This document shows, piece after piece, positions 1 to 6,107 of a stretch of DNA of 7,991 bases. The number at the start of each line of letters is the position of its first letter. Position 1 is the first letter of the stretch. Origin of the DNA: Mycobacterium sp. (GTDB lineage: Bacteria; Actinomycetota; Actinomycetes; Mycobacteriales; Mycobacteriaceae); assembly GCA_029256565.1 (NCBI GenBank), contig JAQSXQ010000060.1, positions 1 through 7,991 of the forward strand, given 5' to 3'. The translations under genes were made by a program, and so were the position numbers. Under the pieces are notes generated by a model. It was not told the DNA's origin, ran no database searches, and saw only the letters and a program-made list of their open reading frames with translations.

Positions 1-1097
1 CCGGCCTTGGCCATCGCGCGGCGCAGCCCGCCGACGAGGTTGAGCGAACCGAACGGGTCGTCGGACGGGCCGGTCAGCACCTGCTGCAGCGACGGCCGCT
101 CCCCCTCGACCACCTCGAGCATCGCGCCGCGCGGCAGCGACGGGTGGGCTGCCGCCGACGGCCAGAACCAACCCCCGCCGAGCGCTTCCGCGGCGACCGC
201 CAGCGGAGTGCCGAGCACCACCGCGTCGGCGCCGCAGGCGATGGCCTTCGCCAGGTCGCCCGAAGTGTGGATGTCGCCGTCGGCGAGTACGTGGACGTAC
301 CGGCCGCCGGTCTCGTCGAGGTACTCGCGGCGGGCGGCCGCGGCGTCGGCGATCGCGGTCGCCATGGGCACGCTGATGCCCAGCACCTCGTCGCTCGTGG
401 TGACGCCGGCCGTCGACCCGTACCCGACGATCACGCCTGCGGCGCCCGTGCGCATGAGGTGCAGCGCCGTCCGATGGTCCAGCACACCGCCGGCGACGAC
501 GGGCACGTCCAGCTCGGAGATGAACGTCTTGAGGTTCAGCGGCTCGCCGATGCCGTGGTCCTGGGCGACGCGCTCCGCGGAGATGATCGTGCCCTGAATG
601 ACCAGCAGGTCGATGCCCGCCGAGACGAGTGCCGGGGTCAGCGCCTGCGCGTTCTGCGGGCTGACCCGGACGGCCGTGGTGACACCGGCCTCGCGGATCC
701 GCGACACCGCGGCGCCGAGCAGTTCGGGGTCCAGCGGCGCCGCGTGCAACTGCTGCAGCAGACGGATGGCGGCCGAGCCGTCGTCGGGCTCCTTGGCCGC
801 GGTCTCGATGACCTGCAGCACCTTCGCCTCGACGTCGGCGTGCCTGCCGATCAGACCCTCGCCGTTGAGGACGCCGAGACCGCCCTGCCTGCCCATCTCG
901 ATGGCGAACTCGACCGACACCAGCGCGTCGGTCGGGTGGGCGACGACGGGAATCTCGAACCGGTAGGCGTCGAGTTGCCAACTCGTCGACACGTCCTGCG
1001 ACGACCGCGTGCGACGCGACGGGACGATGTTGATGTCCCCGAGTTCATAGGTGCGACGGGCAGTTCTGCCCATGCCGATTTCGACCATGTCACGCAT
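1..1097 (-). CDS. guaB3: GuaB3, IMPDH/GMP-reductase family paralogue (3' end cut by window edge)
   Basis: The start ATG at 1097 gives MRDMVEIGMGRTARRTYEL, the usual mycobacterial GuaB3 opening. About 365 codons are present, and roughly 10-14 C-terminal residues should lie beyond the left edge (the family is about 375-379 aa). The fold is a TIM barrel without CBS domains. An AGGAAG ribosome binding site lies 11 nt upstream of the ATG; a second in-frame ATG at 1088 is the start used in some annotations. Key IMPDH residues are absent. The catalytic-loop segment reads GYGSTAGVTT (residues 225-234) where GuaB2 has GPGSICTT, so there is no Cys. The segment VIQGT near residue 168 replaces the NAD-site VIDTAH, and no Arg-Tyr flap is seen. 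It therefore should not be called an IMP dehydrogenase. From memory, cyanobacterial GuaB3 proteins have been reported to act as GMP reductases, but the mycobacterial role is unsettled. The gene follows guaB2 after 44 nt and is probably co-transcribed with it. Confidence 0.95.
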   Translation of the reverse strand, partial: MRDMVEIGMGRTARRTYELGDINIVPSRRTRSSQDVSTSWQLDAYRFEIPVVAHPTDALVSVEFAIEMGRQGGLGVLNGEGLIGRHADVEAKVLQVIETAAKEPDDGSAAIRLLQQLHAAPLDPELLGAAVSRIREAGVTTAVRVSPQNAQALTPALVSAGIDLLVIQGTIISAERVAQDHGIGEPLNLKTFISELDVPVVAGGVLDHRTALHLMRTGAAGVIVGYGSTAGVTTSDEVLGISVPMATAIADAAAARREYLDETGGRYVHVLADGDIHTSGDLAKAIACGADAVVLGTPLAVAAEALGGGWFWPSAAAHPSLPRGAMLEVVEGERPSLQQVLTGPSDDPFGSLNLVGGLRRAMAKA

Positions 1098-1141
1098 GAC
1101 GGTGCCGTCTTCCTGTCAGCTCTTCAGATTCGCGCGGTCGG

Positions 1142-2683
1142 TTAGCGCGCGTAGTAGTTGGGCGCCTCGACGGTCATCGCGATGTCGTGCGGGTGGCTCT
1201 CCTTGAGACCGGCCGCGGTGATCTGCACGAACTGCGCCTGCTGCAACTGCTCGATGGTGGCCGAGCCGGTGTACCCCATCGCGGCGCGCAACCCGCCGGT
1301 GAGCTGGTGGACGACCGTGGCCAGGGGGCCGCGGAACGGAACCCTGCCCTCGATGCCCTCGGGGACCAGCTTGTCCTCGCTCAGCACGTCGTCCTGGAAG
1401 TAGCGGTCCTTGGAGAAGCTCTTCTGCGCGCCCCGGTTCTGCATGGCGCCCAACGAGCCCATGCCGCGGTAGCTCTTGAACTGCTTGCCGTTGACGAAGA
1501 CCAGCTCGCCGGGGGCCTCGGCGGTTCCCGCGAGCAGCGACCCGAGCATGGCGGTCGACGCTCCCGCGGCCAGCGCCTTGGCGATGTCACCGGAGTACTG
1601 CAGCCCGCCGTCGGCGATCACCGGCACGCCCGAGGGCGAGCAGGCGGCGACGGCCTCGAGGATCGCGGTGATCTGCGGCGCCCCGACGCCCGCGACGACG
1701 CGGGTCGTGCAGATCGAGCCCGGGCCCACGCCGACCTTGACGGCGTCGGCACCGGCCGAGACCAGCGCGGCGGCCGCCGAGCGGGTCGCGACGTTGCCGC
1801 CGATCACGTCGACGCGGTCGCCGCACATCTTCTTCACCCAGGACACCATGTCGAGCACGCCGCGGTTGTGGGCGTGGGCGGTGTCGACGATCAGTACGTC
1901 GACGCCGGCATCGGCCAGCGTCATCGCGCGCTCGCGGGCGTCGCCGCCGACGCCGACGGCCGCTCCGACCAGCAGTCGCCCGTCGCTGTCCTTGGTGGCG
2001 AGCGGGAACTGCTCGGTCTTGACGAAGTCCTTGACCGTGATCAGCCCGGTCAGCTTGCCGTGCCCGTCGACGATCGGCAGCTTCTCGATCTTGTGGCGCC
2101 GCAGCAGACCCAGCGCGGCCTCGGCGGAGACGCCCTCCTGCGCGGTGATCAGCGGGGCCTTGGTCATCACCTCGGCGACCGGCTTGTTGGTGTCGACCTC
2201 GAAGCGCATGTCGCGGTTGGTGATGATGCCGACGAGTGCGCCGTGGTCGTCCACGACCGGCAGACCCGAGATGTGGAACCGCGCGCACATCGCGTCGACC
2301 TCGGCCAGCGTGTTGGTCGGCGAGCACGTCACGGGGTTGGTCACCATGCCGGCCTCGGACCGCTTCACGGTCTCGACCTGGGCGGCCTGCTCGGCGACCG
2401 GCAGGTTGCGATGCAACACGCCCATGCCGCCGGCGCGGGCCATGGCGATGGCCATGCGCGACTCGGTGACGGTGTCCATCGCCGAACTCACCAGCGGCAC
2501 CCGCAGGCGGATCCGCTTGGTCAGCTGGCTGGAGGTGTCCGCGTTGGCGGGCACCACGTCGGACGCGGCAGGCAGCAGCAGGACGTCGTCGAACGTCAGG
2601 CCGAGCATGGCCACCTTGGTGGGGTCGTCACCACCGGTCGGCACTGGAACGGTGAGGGGAAGGCTGCTTTCAGCGATCGACAT
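1142..2683 (-). CDS. guaB2: Inosine-5'-monophosphate dehydrogenase GuaB2
   Basis: This enzyme oxidises IMP to XMP with NAD+, the committed step of cytosolic guanine nucleotide synthesis. The 513-aa protein is full length. A TIM-barrel N-terminal part (about 25-110) is followed by a Bateman module of two CBS domains (about 112-167 and 172-226), and then by the rest of the barrel. Visible functional residues are the NAD-site motif VDTAHAHN (267-273), the catalytic loop GPGSICTTR with Cys325, the IMP phosphate site ADGGLQYSG (357-365) and the flap dyad Arg427-Tyr428 in KDRYF. I chose the ATG at 2683 (MSIAESS) because GGGAGG lies 8 nt upstream and because this matches the M. smegmatis length. The frame is open to a TTG at 2725, but that codon lies at the predicted transcription start. 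guaB2 leads a leftward operon with guaB3. GuaB2 is the essential IMPDH of mycobacteria and a known inhibitor target. Confidence 0.98.
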   Translation of the reverse strand: MSIAESSLPLTVPVPTGGDDPTKVAMLGLTFDDVLLLPAASDVVPANADTSSQLTKRIRLRVPLVSSAMDTVTESRMAIAMARAGGMGVLHRNLPVAEQAAQVETVKRSEAGMVTNPVTCSPTNTLAEVDAMCARFHISGLPVVDDHGALVGIITNRDMRFEVDTNKPVAEVMTKAPLITAQEGVSAEAALGLLRRHKIEKLPIVDGHGKLTGLITVKDFVKTEQFPLATKDSDGRLLVGAAVGVGGDARERAMTLADAGVDVLIVDTAHAHNRGVLDMVSWVKKMCGDRVDVIGGNVATRSAAAALVSAGADAVKVGVGPGSICTTRVVAGVGAPQITAILEAVAACSPSGVPVIADGGLQYSGDIAKALAAGASTAMLGSLLAGTAEAPGELVFVNGKQFKSYRGMGSLGAMQNRGAQKSFSKDRYFQDDVLSEDKLVPEGIEGRVPFRGPLATVVHQLTGGLRAAMGYTGSATIEQLQQAQFVQITAAGLKESHPHDIAMTVEAPNYYAR

Positions 2684-2691
2684 GGGGTTGG

Positions 2692-2697
2692 CCTCCC
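2692..2697 (-). promoter_or_regulatory. guaB2 ribosome binding site
   Basis: Read on the minus strand this is GGGAGG, 8 nt before the ATG at 2683. It is the main reason to prefer that ATG over the upstream TTG at 2725, which has no comparable site. Confidence 0.75.
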
Positions 2698-2731
2698 GGA
2701 AGGCACGGCGCGGAAAAGTCGTCAAGTAACC

Positions 2732-2737
2732 ATCCTA
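2732..2737 (-). promoter_or_regulatory. Putative -10 box for the guaB2-guaB3 operon
   Basis: The minus strand shows TAGGAT, a match to the mycobacterial SigA -10 pattern TANNNT. It predicts transcription starting near 2725 and a 5' leader of about 42 nt. No convincing -35 hexamer is visible 16-19 nt upstream, which is common for mycobacterial SigA promoters. This is inference from spacing and motif only. Confidence 0.5.
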
Positions 2738-2848
2738 TCGGGAGCAGCGGCGGTCATCCGGTTCACGCCCCGTCGGGACCACGGAATCCGTGCAGGACAC
2801 GCGCCGTGGAACGGCCCGCACCGCTGGCGCGATGCCCGCGGGCCTGCG

Positions 2849-2854
2849 TACTGT
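2849..2854 (+). promoter_or_regulatory. Putative -10 box giving a leaderless DUF5319 transcript
   Basis: TACTGT fits TANNNT, and exactly 6 nt separate it from the GTG start codon at 2861. A SigA start would therefore fall on the first base of the GTG. No real Shine-Dalgarno sequence precedes that codon. Both facts point to leaderless mRNA, a common class in mycobacteria. No clear -35 box is seen. Confidence 0.5.
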
Positions 2855-2860
2855 GGAACC

Positions 2861-3268
2861 GTGCGTGACCACCTGCCACCGGGTTTGCCGCCCGATCCGT
2901 TCGCCGACGACCCGTGTGATCCGTCAGCGGCGCTCGATGCGATCGAGCCGGGACAGCCGCTGGATCCGCAGGAACGCATAGCCGTCGAAGCGGATCTGGC
3001 CGATCTGGCCGTGTACGAGGCCCTCTTGGCGCACAAGGGCATTCGCGGGCTCGTCGTCTGCTGCGACGAGTGCCAGCAGGACCACTACCACGACTGGGAC
3101 ATGCTGCGCGCCAACCTGTTGCAGCTCCTCGTCGACGGCACCGTCCGTCCGCACGAGCCGGCCTACGATCCCGAGCCGGACGCGTACGTCACGTGGGATT
3201 ACTGCCGCGGCTACGCCGATGCCTCACTCAACGAGGCCACGTCGTCGGATTCCGACGGCTATCGCTGA
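2861..3268 (+). CDS. DUF5319 family protein (Rv3412-like), function unknown
   Basis: This is a 135-aa soluble, acidic protein, nearly collinear with M. tuberculosis Rv3412 (136 aa). I chose the GTG at 2861 because it reproduces the conserved opening (V/M)RDHLPPGLPPDPFADDP. The reading frame is open far upstream, but only as antisense to guaB2. There is no signal peptide or membrane segment. The central conserved block has Cys67, Cys68 and Cys71 followed by His75 and His77 (CCDECQQDHYH), with Cys115 in a later WDYCRGYAD segment and Cys19 near the N terminus. This layout could bind a metal or a redox cofactor, but no characterised family with that site is recognised. The gene diverges from guaB2 and converges on rsdA, ending 56 nt from its stop. 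Only the extreme C terminus, after about residue 126, looks variable. Conservation suggests a core actinobacterial role, but none can be assigned. Confidence 0.9.
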   Translation: MRDHLPPGLPPDPFADDPCDPSAALDAIEPGQPLDPQERIAVEADLADLAVYEALLAHKGIRGLVVCCDECQQDHYHDWDMLRANLLQLLVDGTVRPHEPAYDPEPDAYVTWDYCRGYADASLNEATSSDSDGYR

Positions 3269-3286
3269 CGGCGTAACCCGCCTCGG

Positions 3287-3320
3287 CCAGAACGACCTCG
3301 AAATCCAGAACGACCTCGAA
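3287..3320. repeat. Tandem 16-bp direct repeat between convergent genes
   Basis: CCAGAACGACCTCGAA occurs at 3287-3302 and again at 3305-3320, a period of 18 bp. It fills most of the 56-nt gap between the DUF5319 stop and the rsdA stop. No hairpin terminator is evident in this gap. Confidence 0.85.
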
Positions 3321-3324
3321 GAAC

Positions 3325-4530
3325 TCAGCCAGCGCTCCCGGGCATCACGATCGTCGTGGTGACGGGTGCCTCGGCGCCTTCGTCGACCTCGACCTCTACT
3401 TCGACCTCACCCTCCGGAGCGGGGGGCACGGTCGTCCTCGGCGCAGGTGGGATCGAACTGGTCGCGACGCGGGTCGGTGACGCGGGCGCCTGACTGGCAG
3501 GCGCCTGCGGCGACGGAGCGTCGGCCACCGGCTGACGCGTGGTCGTCGTGGTCACCGTGGTCGGAACCGTCGTGGTCACCGTGGTCGGGACGACCGTGGT
3601 CGCCGGCGGGGGTGCCTGCACGATCGTGCTCGGCGTCGGGATCGGCGTCGTCGGCGTCGGAATTGGCGTGGTCGGCGTCGGGATCGGCGTCGTCGGTGTG
3701 GGAATCGGCGTGGTCGGCGTCGGGATCGGCGTGGTCGGCGTGGGCTCGCCAGACGACGGTGTCGTCGAGGTGTCCGACGGCGACGGAGTCGTCGTGGTGA
3801 CTCCGGGAACGTCACTGACCGACGTCGTGGTCTCCGTCGTCGACGTCGTGTCGGTCACGACCGGTACCGGCAACAGCGTGAGCGGCGACTCCGGGAGGAC
3901 CGGCTGCGGCTCGCTCGCGGGCGGCAGAGTGGCTGCCGGATCCTGCTCGACCACCTTGTACGACAGGGCGTTGAACTGCTCGATCAGGTCGTGCTTGCGC
4001 TCGACCTCGTCGACGCTCTGCACGGTGGTCGACAGGGCGACGAGCTTGTCCTGGGCCTGGTCCCACTGCCCCTGCTCGACGAGCTGCTGCACCTGCGCCA
4101 GCTCCTGCTGGGCGGCCAGTGCGACCTGGTCGTCGCGGGTGACCTGCTGCTCACCGAAGATCATGTCGCGCATGCCGTAGAGCGCGTCGCCGGGACCGGC
4201 GCCGTAGACGGCGGCACCGAAGCCGCCGATGCACAGGACTGCTGCCGCTGCCGATCCGACGATCGACAGCGTGAACCGGTTGGCGTGGCGCGGCCGCTGC
4301 GCGGACCGAAGCGCCATCGCGGCGTCGTCCTCGGTGACCACGGCGAACAGCGGCGTCTCGCGGACGCCGTCGCGCCAGTCGGCGAGCAGGTACGCCAACT
4401 CGGCGTCACCAGGGTCGGTGGAGTAGACCGGCTGATTGGTGCTGAGCGCCTCGACGAAGCGGTCGGCGCGGTTGATGTCGTTGAGTGAGGAATCGCCGCC
4501 GTTGGACGTCCATCGACCGAAATCAGGCAT
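3325..4530 (-). CDS. rsdA: RsdA, membrane anti-sigma-D factor with expanded Pro/Thr repeat tail
   Basis: RsdA holds SigD inactive at the cytoplasmic face of the membrane. In M. tuberculosis it is released by proteolysis. This copy is 401 aa; I recall about 299 aa for M. tuberculosis. Residues 1-80 form the cytoplasmic sigma-binding region (PDFGRW... and ELAYLLADWRDGVR, 44-57). One membrane segment spans about 86-110 (LSIVGSAAAAVLCIGGFGAA). A conserved helical extracytoplasmic part follows (about 111-195, including QVQQLVEQGQWDQAQDKLVAL). Beyond 200 the chain is low-complexity Pro/Thr/Ser. It holds five heptads PTPTTPI (263-297), a VPTTVTTT repeat (about 314-329) and an acidic EGEVEVEVEVDEG stretch (373-385). 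The ATG at 4530 overlaps the sigD stop as ATGCCTGA, an 8-nt overlap typical of translational coupling. An upstream extension of the frame to 4641 is only the sigD shadow. Confidence 0.93.
   Translation of the reverse strand: MPDFGRWTSNGGDSSLNDINRADRFVEALSTNQPVYSTDPGDAELAYLLADWRDGVRETPLFAVVTEDDAAMALRSAQRPRHANRFTLSIVGSAAAAVLCIGGFGAAVYGAGPGDALYGMRDMIFGEQQVTRDDQVALAAQQELAQVQQLVEQGQWDQAQDKLVALSTTVQSVDEVERKHDLIEQFNALSYKVVEQDPAATLPPASEPQPVLPESPLTLLPVPVVTDTTSTTETTTSVSDVPGVTTTTPSPSDTSTTPSSGEPTPTTPIPTPTTPIPTPTTPIPTPTTPIPTPTTPIPTPSTIVQAPPPATTVVPTTVTTTVPTTVTTTTTRQPVADAPSPQAPASQAPASPTRVATSSIPPAPRTTVPPAPEGEVEVEVEVDEGAEAPVTTTIVMPGSAG
3545..3592. repeat. Two 24-bp tandem repeats inside rsdA
   Basis: Two nearly identical 24-bp units (3545-3568 and 3569-3592) differ only in their last few bases. 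They encode the repeated Val-Pro-Thr-Thr-Val-Thr-Thr-Thr segment of the RsdA tail. Confidence 0.8.
3632..3736. repeat. Five 21-bp tandem repeats inside rsdA
   Basis: Units lie at 3632-3652, 3653-3673, 3674-3694, 3695-3715 and 3716-3736, with partial units on both sides. Each encodes the heptapeptide PTPTTPI. Units 1 and 3 are identical; the others differ at one to four bases, always without changing the peptide. The length is a multiple of three, so copy-number change would keep the frame. Confidence 0.92.
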
Positions 4531-5101
4531 GGTCGGGTCCCGTCGCGACGATCTCGCTCTTGAGCCGCGCGAGCGCGCGGTGCTGCGCCACGCGGACGGC
4601 ACCGGCGGTGCTGCCCACGGCCTCGGCGGTCTCCTCGGCACTCATGCCGACGACCACTCGGAGGATGATGATTTCACGTTGCTTCTCCGGCAATATCTCG
4701 AGCAGCTTCTTCATGCGCGCCGCCGACTCGGAGTCGATGGCCAGCTGTTCGGGGCCGGCCGCGGTGGACGCTCGTTCCGGCAGGGCGTCGGTGGCGTCAC
4801 TCTTGTTGCGCCCAGCGGCGCGGTGGGCGTCAGCAACCTTGTGTGCGGCGATGCCATAGACGAAGGCCAGGAACGGTCGTCCCTGATCCTTATAGCGCGG
4901 CAGCGCCGTGATGGCGGCCAAGCACACCTCCTGAGCCACGTCGTCAGCTGAGAGACCGCTACGGTCCGCGGTTCCGATCCGCGCCCGGACATACCGGACG
5001 ATGATCGGGCGGATGATCTCCAGCACCTTTCGGAGCGCATCTCGATCACCGGCAACCGCTTGAGCGACGACAGCATCGAGACCTTCTCCCGAAAATGTCA
5101 T
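4523..5101 (-). CDS. sigD: ECF-type RNA polymerase sigma factor SigD
   Basis: This 192-aa alternative sigma factor redirects RNA polymerase, in M. tuberculosis mainly in stationary phase and starvation. Region 2 is visible at about 20-97, with LSADDVAQEVCLAAITALPR (50-69) and FVYGIAAHKVADAHRAAG (80-97). Region 4 lies at about 131-184, with LPEKQREIIILRVV (137-150) and the helix-turn-helix SAEETAEAVGSTAGAVRVAQ (154-173). I chose the ATG at 5101 (MTFSGEGLDAVV), which has GGAGAG 10 nt upstream. A start used for M. tuberculosis lies further upstream, and the recalled segment VTLE-S--MT is similar there, but the frame upstream here has no other well-placed start. rsdA overlaps the 3' end by 8 nt, giving coupled synthesis of the sigma factor and its inhibitor. 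The gene upstream ends 88 nt away. Confidence 0.95.
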   Translation of the reverse strand: MTFSGEGLDAVVAQAVAGDRDALRKVLEIIRPIIVRYVRARIGTADRSGLSADDVAQEVCLAAITALPRYKDQGRPFLAFVYGIAAHKVADAHRAAGRNKSDATDALPERASTAAGPEQLAIDSESAARMKKLLEILPEKQREIIILRVVVGMSAEETAEAVGSTAGAVRVAQHRALARLKSEIVATGPDHA

Positions 5102-5111
5102 CGTGCGCGAT

Positions 5112-5125
5112 CTCTCCAGCGTTAC
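5112..5125 (-). promoter_or_regulatory. sigD ribosome binding site with adjoining GTAACGCT element
   Basis: On the minus strand GTAACGCT (5125-5118) runs directly into GGAGAG (5117-5112), and 10 nt then lead to the ATG at 5101. GGAGAG is a plausible Shine-Dalgarno sequence. GTAACGCT matches the -35 motif I recall for SigD-dependent promoters, but no fitting -10 follows it. Confidence 0.5.
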
Positions 5126-5189
5126 GGATGGGGCAGGCCCCAGCAGATGTGTCAGGTAAAGACTAATGATCCGTCTCAGCAGGGCGGAA

Positions 5190-5975
5190 TCAGCGGACCG
5201 ACCACGCGCCGCCCCTGCGACGTACCGTAGCGGCGGCATCCTCGCGAAGCGCACCGATTTCCGCCGGGCCAAGAGCCGCGCTGCCGACATCGGCGAGCAG
5301 GCACGCCAAAGCCCAGGTCAGAGGCACCAAGCCGACTTCGCGGGCCATGCTCAGAGCTGAATCCGCCACGGCCCGGCAGGCCTCGACATCACCCGAGCAA
5401 CACAGTGCGGCGGCACGCACCACCTCGGACTTCACGGCGTGTCGCGTCGAGCCCATGGCGGCCGCCAGACCGACCGCACGCTCGGCGTGGTCGACGGCGG
5501 ACGACGCCCGTCCCGTGGCCATGGCGAGTTCGGCCGACACCCACTCGAACCGCACGGCGATGCGCTCCGACGCGTCCCCGACGTGGCGCGCCCGCCGCAA
5601 CAGGTCGGACGACAGCGCGAACCGTCCCACGCCGAGCGCGTCGGCGGCGAGACCGATCAGGGCGTCGGCTCCGGCATCGGCGTCAGTTCCCGCGGCGGCC
5701 CAGGCCCGGCCGTCCCACACCCGAGCGGCGGCGTGCCCGCCCAGCTGCCTCGTGAACGAGGCACGTGTGCTGTGAGCAAGTGAGGCAAACGTCGCGCCGT
5801 CGGCCATCCTGGCGAGCGTCTCCAGGTCGGCCAGGGCCGCGGCGTAGCGGCCCTGACCGCCGGCGGCGACCGCCCGGTGCCACGCCTGCGCGGCGGTGGC
5901 CGGGTCGGGCAGCGGCCATGCCCCTGGCTCGCTTCCGAAGGCGGCGCGGGCCAACCGCGAGGCCGGATCGATCAT
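5190..5975 (-). CDS. Conserved mycobacterial hypothetical protein (Rv3415c-like), TPR-like helical repeats
   Basis: I recognise this only by position and length as the counterpart of Rv3415c (275 aa). No function is known to me. The 261-aa protein is very Ala-rich, with no signal peptide or clear membrane span. It looks like about five helix-turn-helix pairs with TPR-like spacing, at roughly 30-57, 61-95, 102-133, 137-175 and 178-215. Small residues recur at the expected packing positions, as in GRYAAALADLETLARM, GRASSAVDHAERAV and GDVEACRAVADSALSMA. This suggests a protein-binding scaffold. The ATG at 5975 lacks a Shine-Dalgarno sequence; a TTG at 5993 would add six residues and also lacks one. 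A TAGCGT box at 5989-5984 could give a leaderless or nearly leaderless transcript. The gene lies 88 nt upstream of sigD in the same direction and diverges from whiB3. Confidence 0.8.
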   Translation of the reverse strand: MIDPASRLARAAFGSEPGAWPLPDPATAAQAWHRAVAAGGQGRYAAALADLETLARMADGATFASLAHSTRASFTRQLGGHAAARVWDGRAWAAAGTDADAGADALIGLAADALGVGRFALSSDLLRRARHVGDASERIAVRFEWVSAELAMATGRASSAVDHAERAVGLAAAMGSTRHAVKSEVVRAAALCCSGDVEACRAVADSALSMAREVGLVPLTWALACLLADVGSAALGPAEIGALREDAAATVRRRGGAWSVR

Positions 5976-6005
5976 CGGAGATGACGCTACCAACCGGGAA
6001 AACGA

Positions 6006-6028
6006 GGTACCGCAAGAACCCGGTACCG
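6006..6028. repeat. Paired GGTACCG motifs (inverted and direct repeat)
   Basis: GGTACCG at 6006-6012 and its complement CGGTACC at 6021-6027 form 7-bp inverted arms with an 8-nt spacer. Because GGTACC is itself palindromic, GGTACCG also recurs directly at 6022-6028. It lies 31-53 bp upstream of the leftward ATG, a usual place for an operator. Confidence 0.6.
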
Positions 6029-6039
6029 GTGGGCACGCA

Positions 6040-6060
6040 TGAATTCGTGTAGCGAATTCA
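6040..6060. repeat. Perfect 21-bp hyphenated palindrome, operator-like
   Basis: TGAATTCG (6040-6047) and CGAATTCA (6053-6060) are perfect 8-bp inverted arms around a 5-nt spacer. The size and symmetry are typical of a site for a dimeric repressor or activator. No regulator can be named. Confidence 0.65.
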
Positions 6061-6071
6061 ACAATGGTTAA

Positions 6072-6107
6072 CAGTTCGTGGTGGCCATGTTAATTCCACG
6101 TCAACTG
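6072..6107. repeat. Imperfect 10-bp dyad with a 2-nt bulge
   Basis: CAGTTCGTGG (6072-6081) pairs with CCACG (6096-6100) and AACTG (6103-6107), leaving TC unpaired and a 14-nt loop. It could be a hairpin in RNA or chance; support is weaker than for the neighbouring palindrome. Confidence 0.4.

Noticed and set aside
144..1145. Long rightward open frame of about 333 codons antisense to guaB3
   Set aside because: It is a shadow frame produced by GC-rich third positions of guaB3. Its Arg/Asp/Gly-rich product has no domain character, and guaB3 is unmistakable on the other strand.
2684..2725. Longer GuaB2 starting at the TTG at 2725
   Set aside because: The extension has no ribosome binding site and lies at the predicted transcription start. 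The ATG at 2683 has GGGAGG and gives the usual fast-grower length.
1187..2860. Rightward open frame running through guaB2 antisense into the DUF5319 gene
   Set aside because: The upstream part mirrors guaB2. Only the segment from the GTG at 2861 matches a conserved family.
3632..3736. 21-bp repeats as a CRISPR array or minisatellite outside a gene
   Set aside because: There are no unique spacers, and the units are in frame within rsdA with changes that leave the peptide unchanged.
5102..5290. Longer SigD with a start at 5290
   Set aside because: The extension overlaps the 3' end of the Rv3415c-like gene and includes low-quality Arg-rich sequence. The ATG at 5101 has a ribosome binding site and begins the conserved domain.
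6064..6093. Nine-codon frame MVNSSWWPC as a possible leader peptide
   Set aside because: No ribosome binding site and no attenuator-like pair of hairpins follows it, and no amino-acid biosynthesis gene lies downstream.
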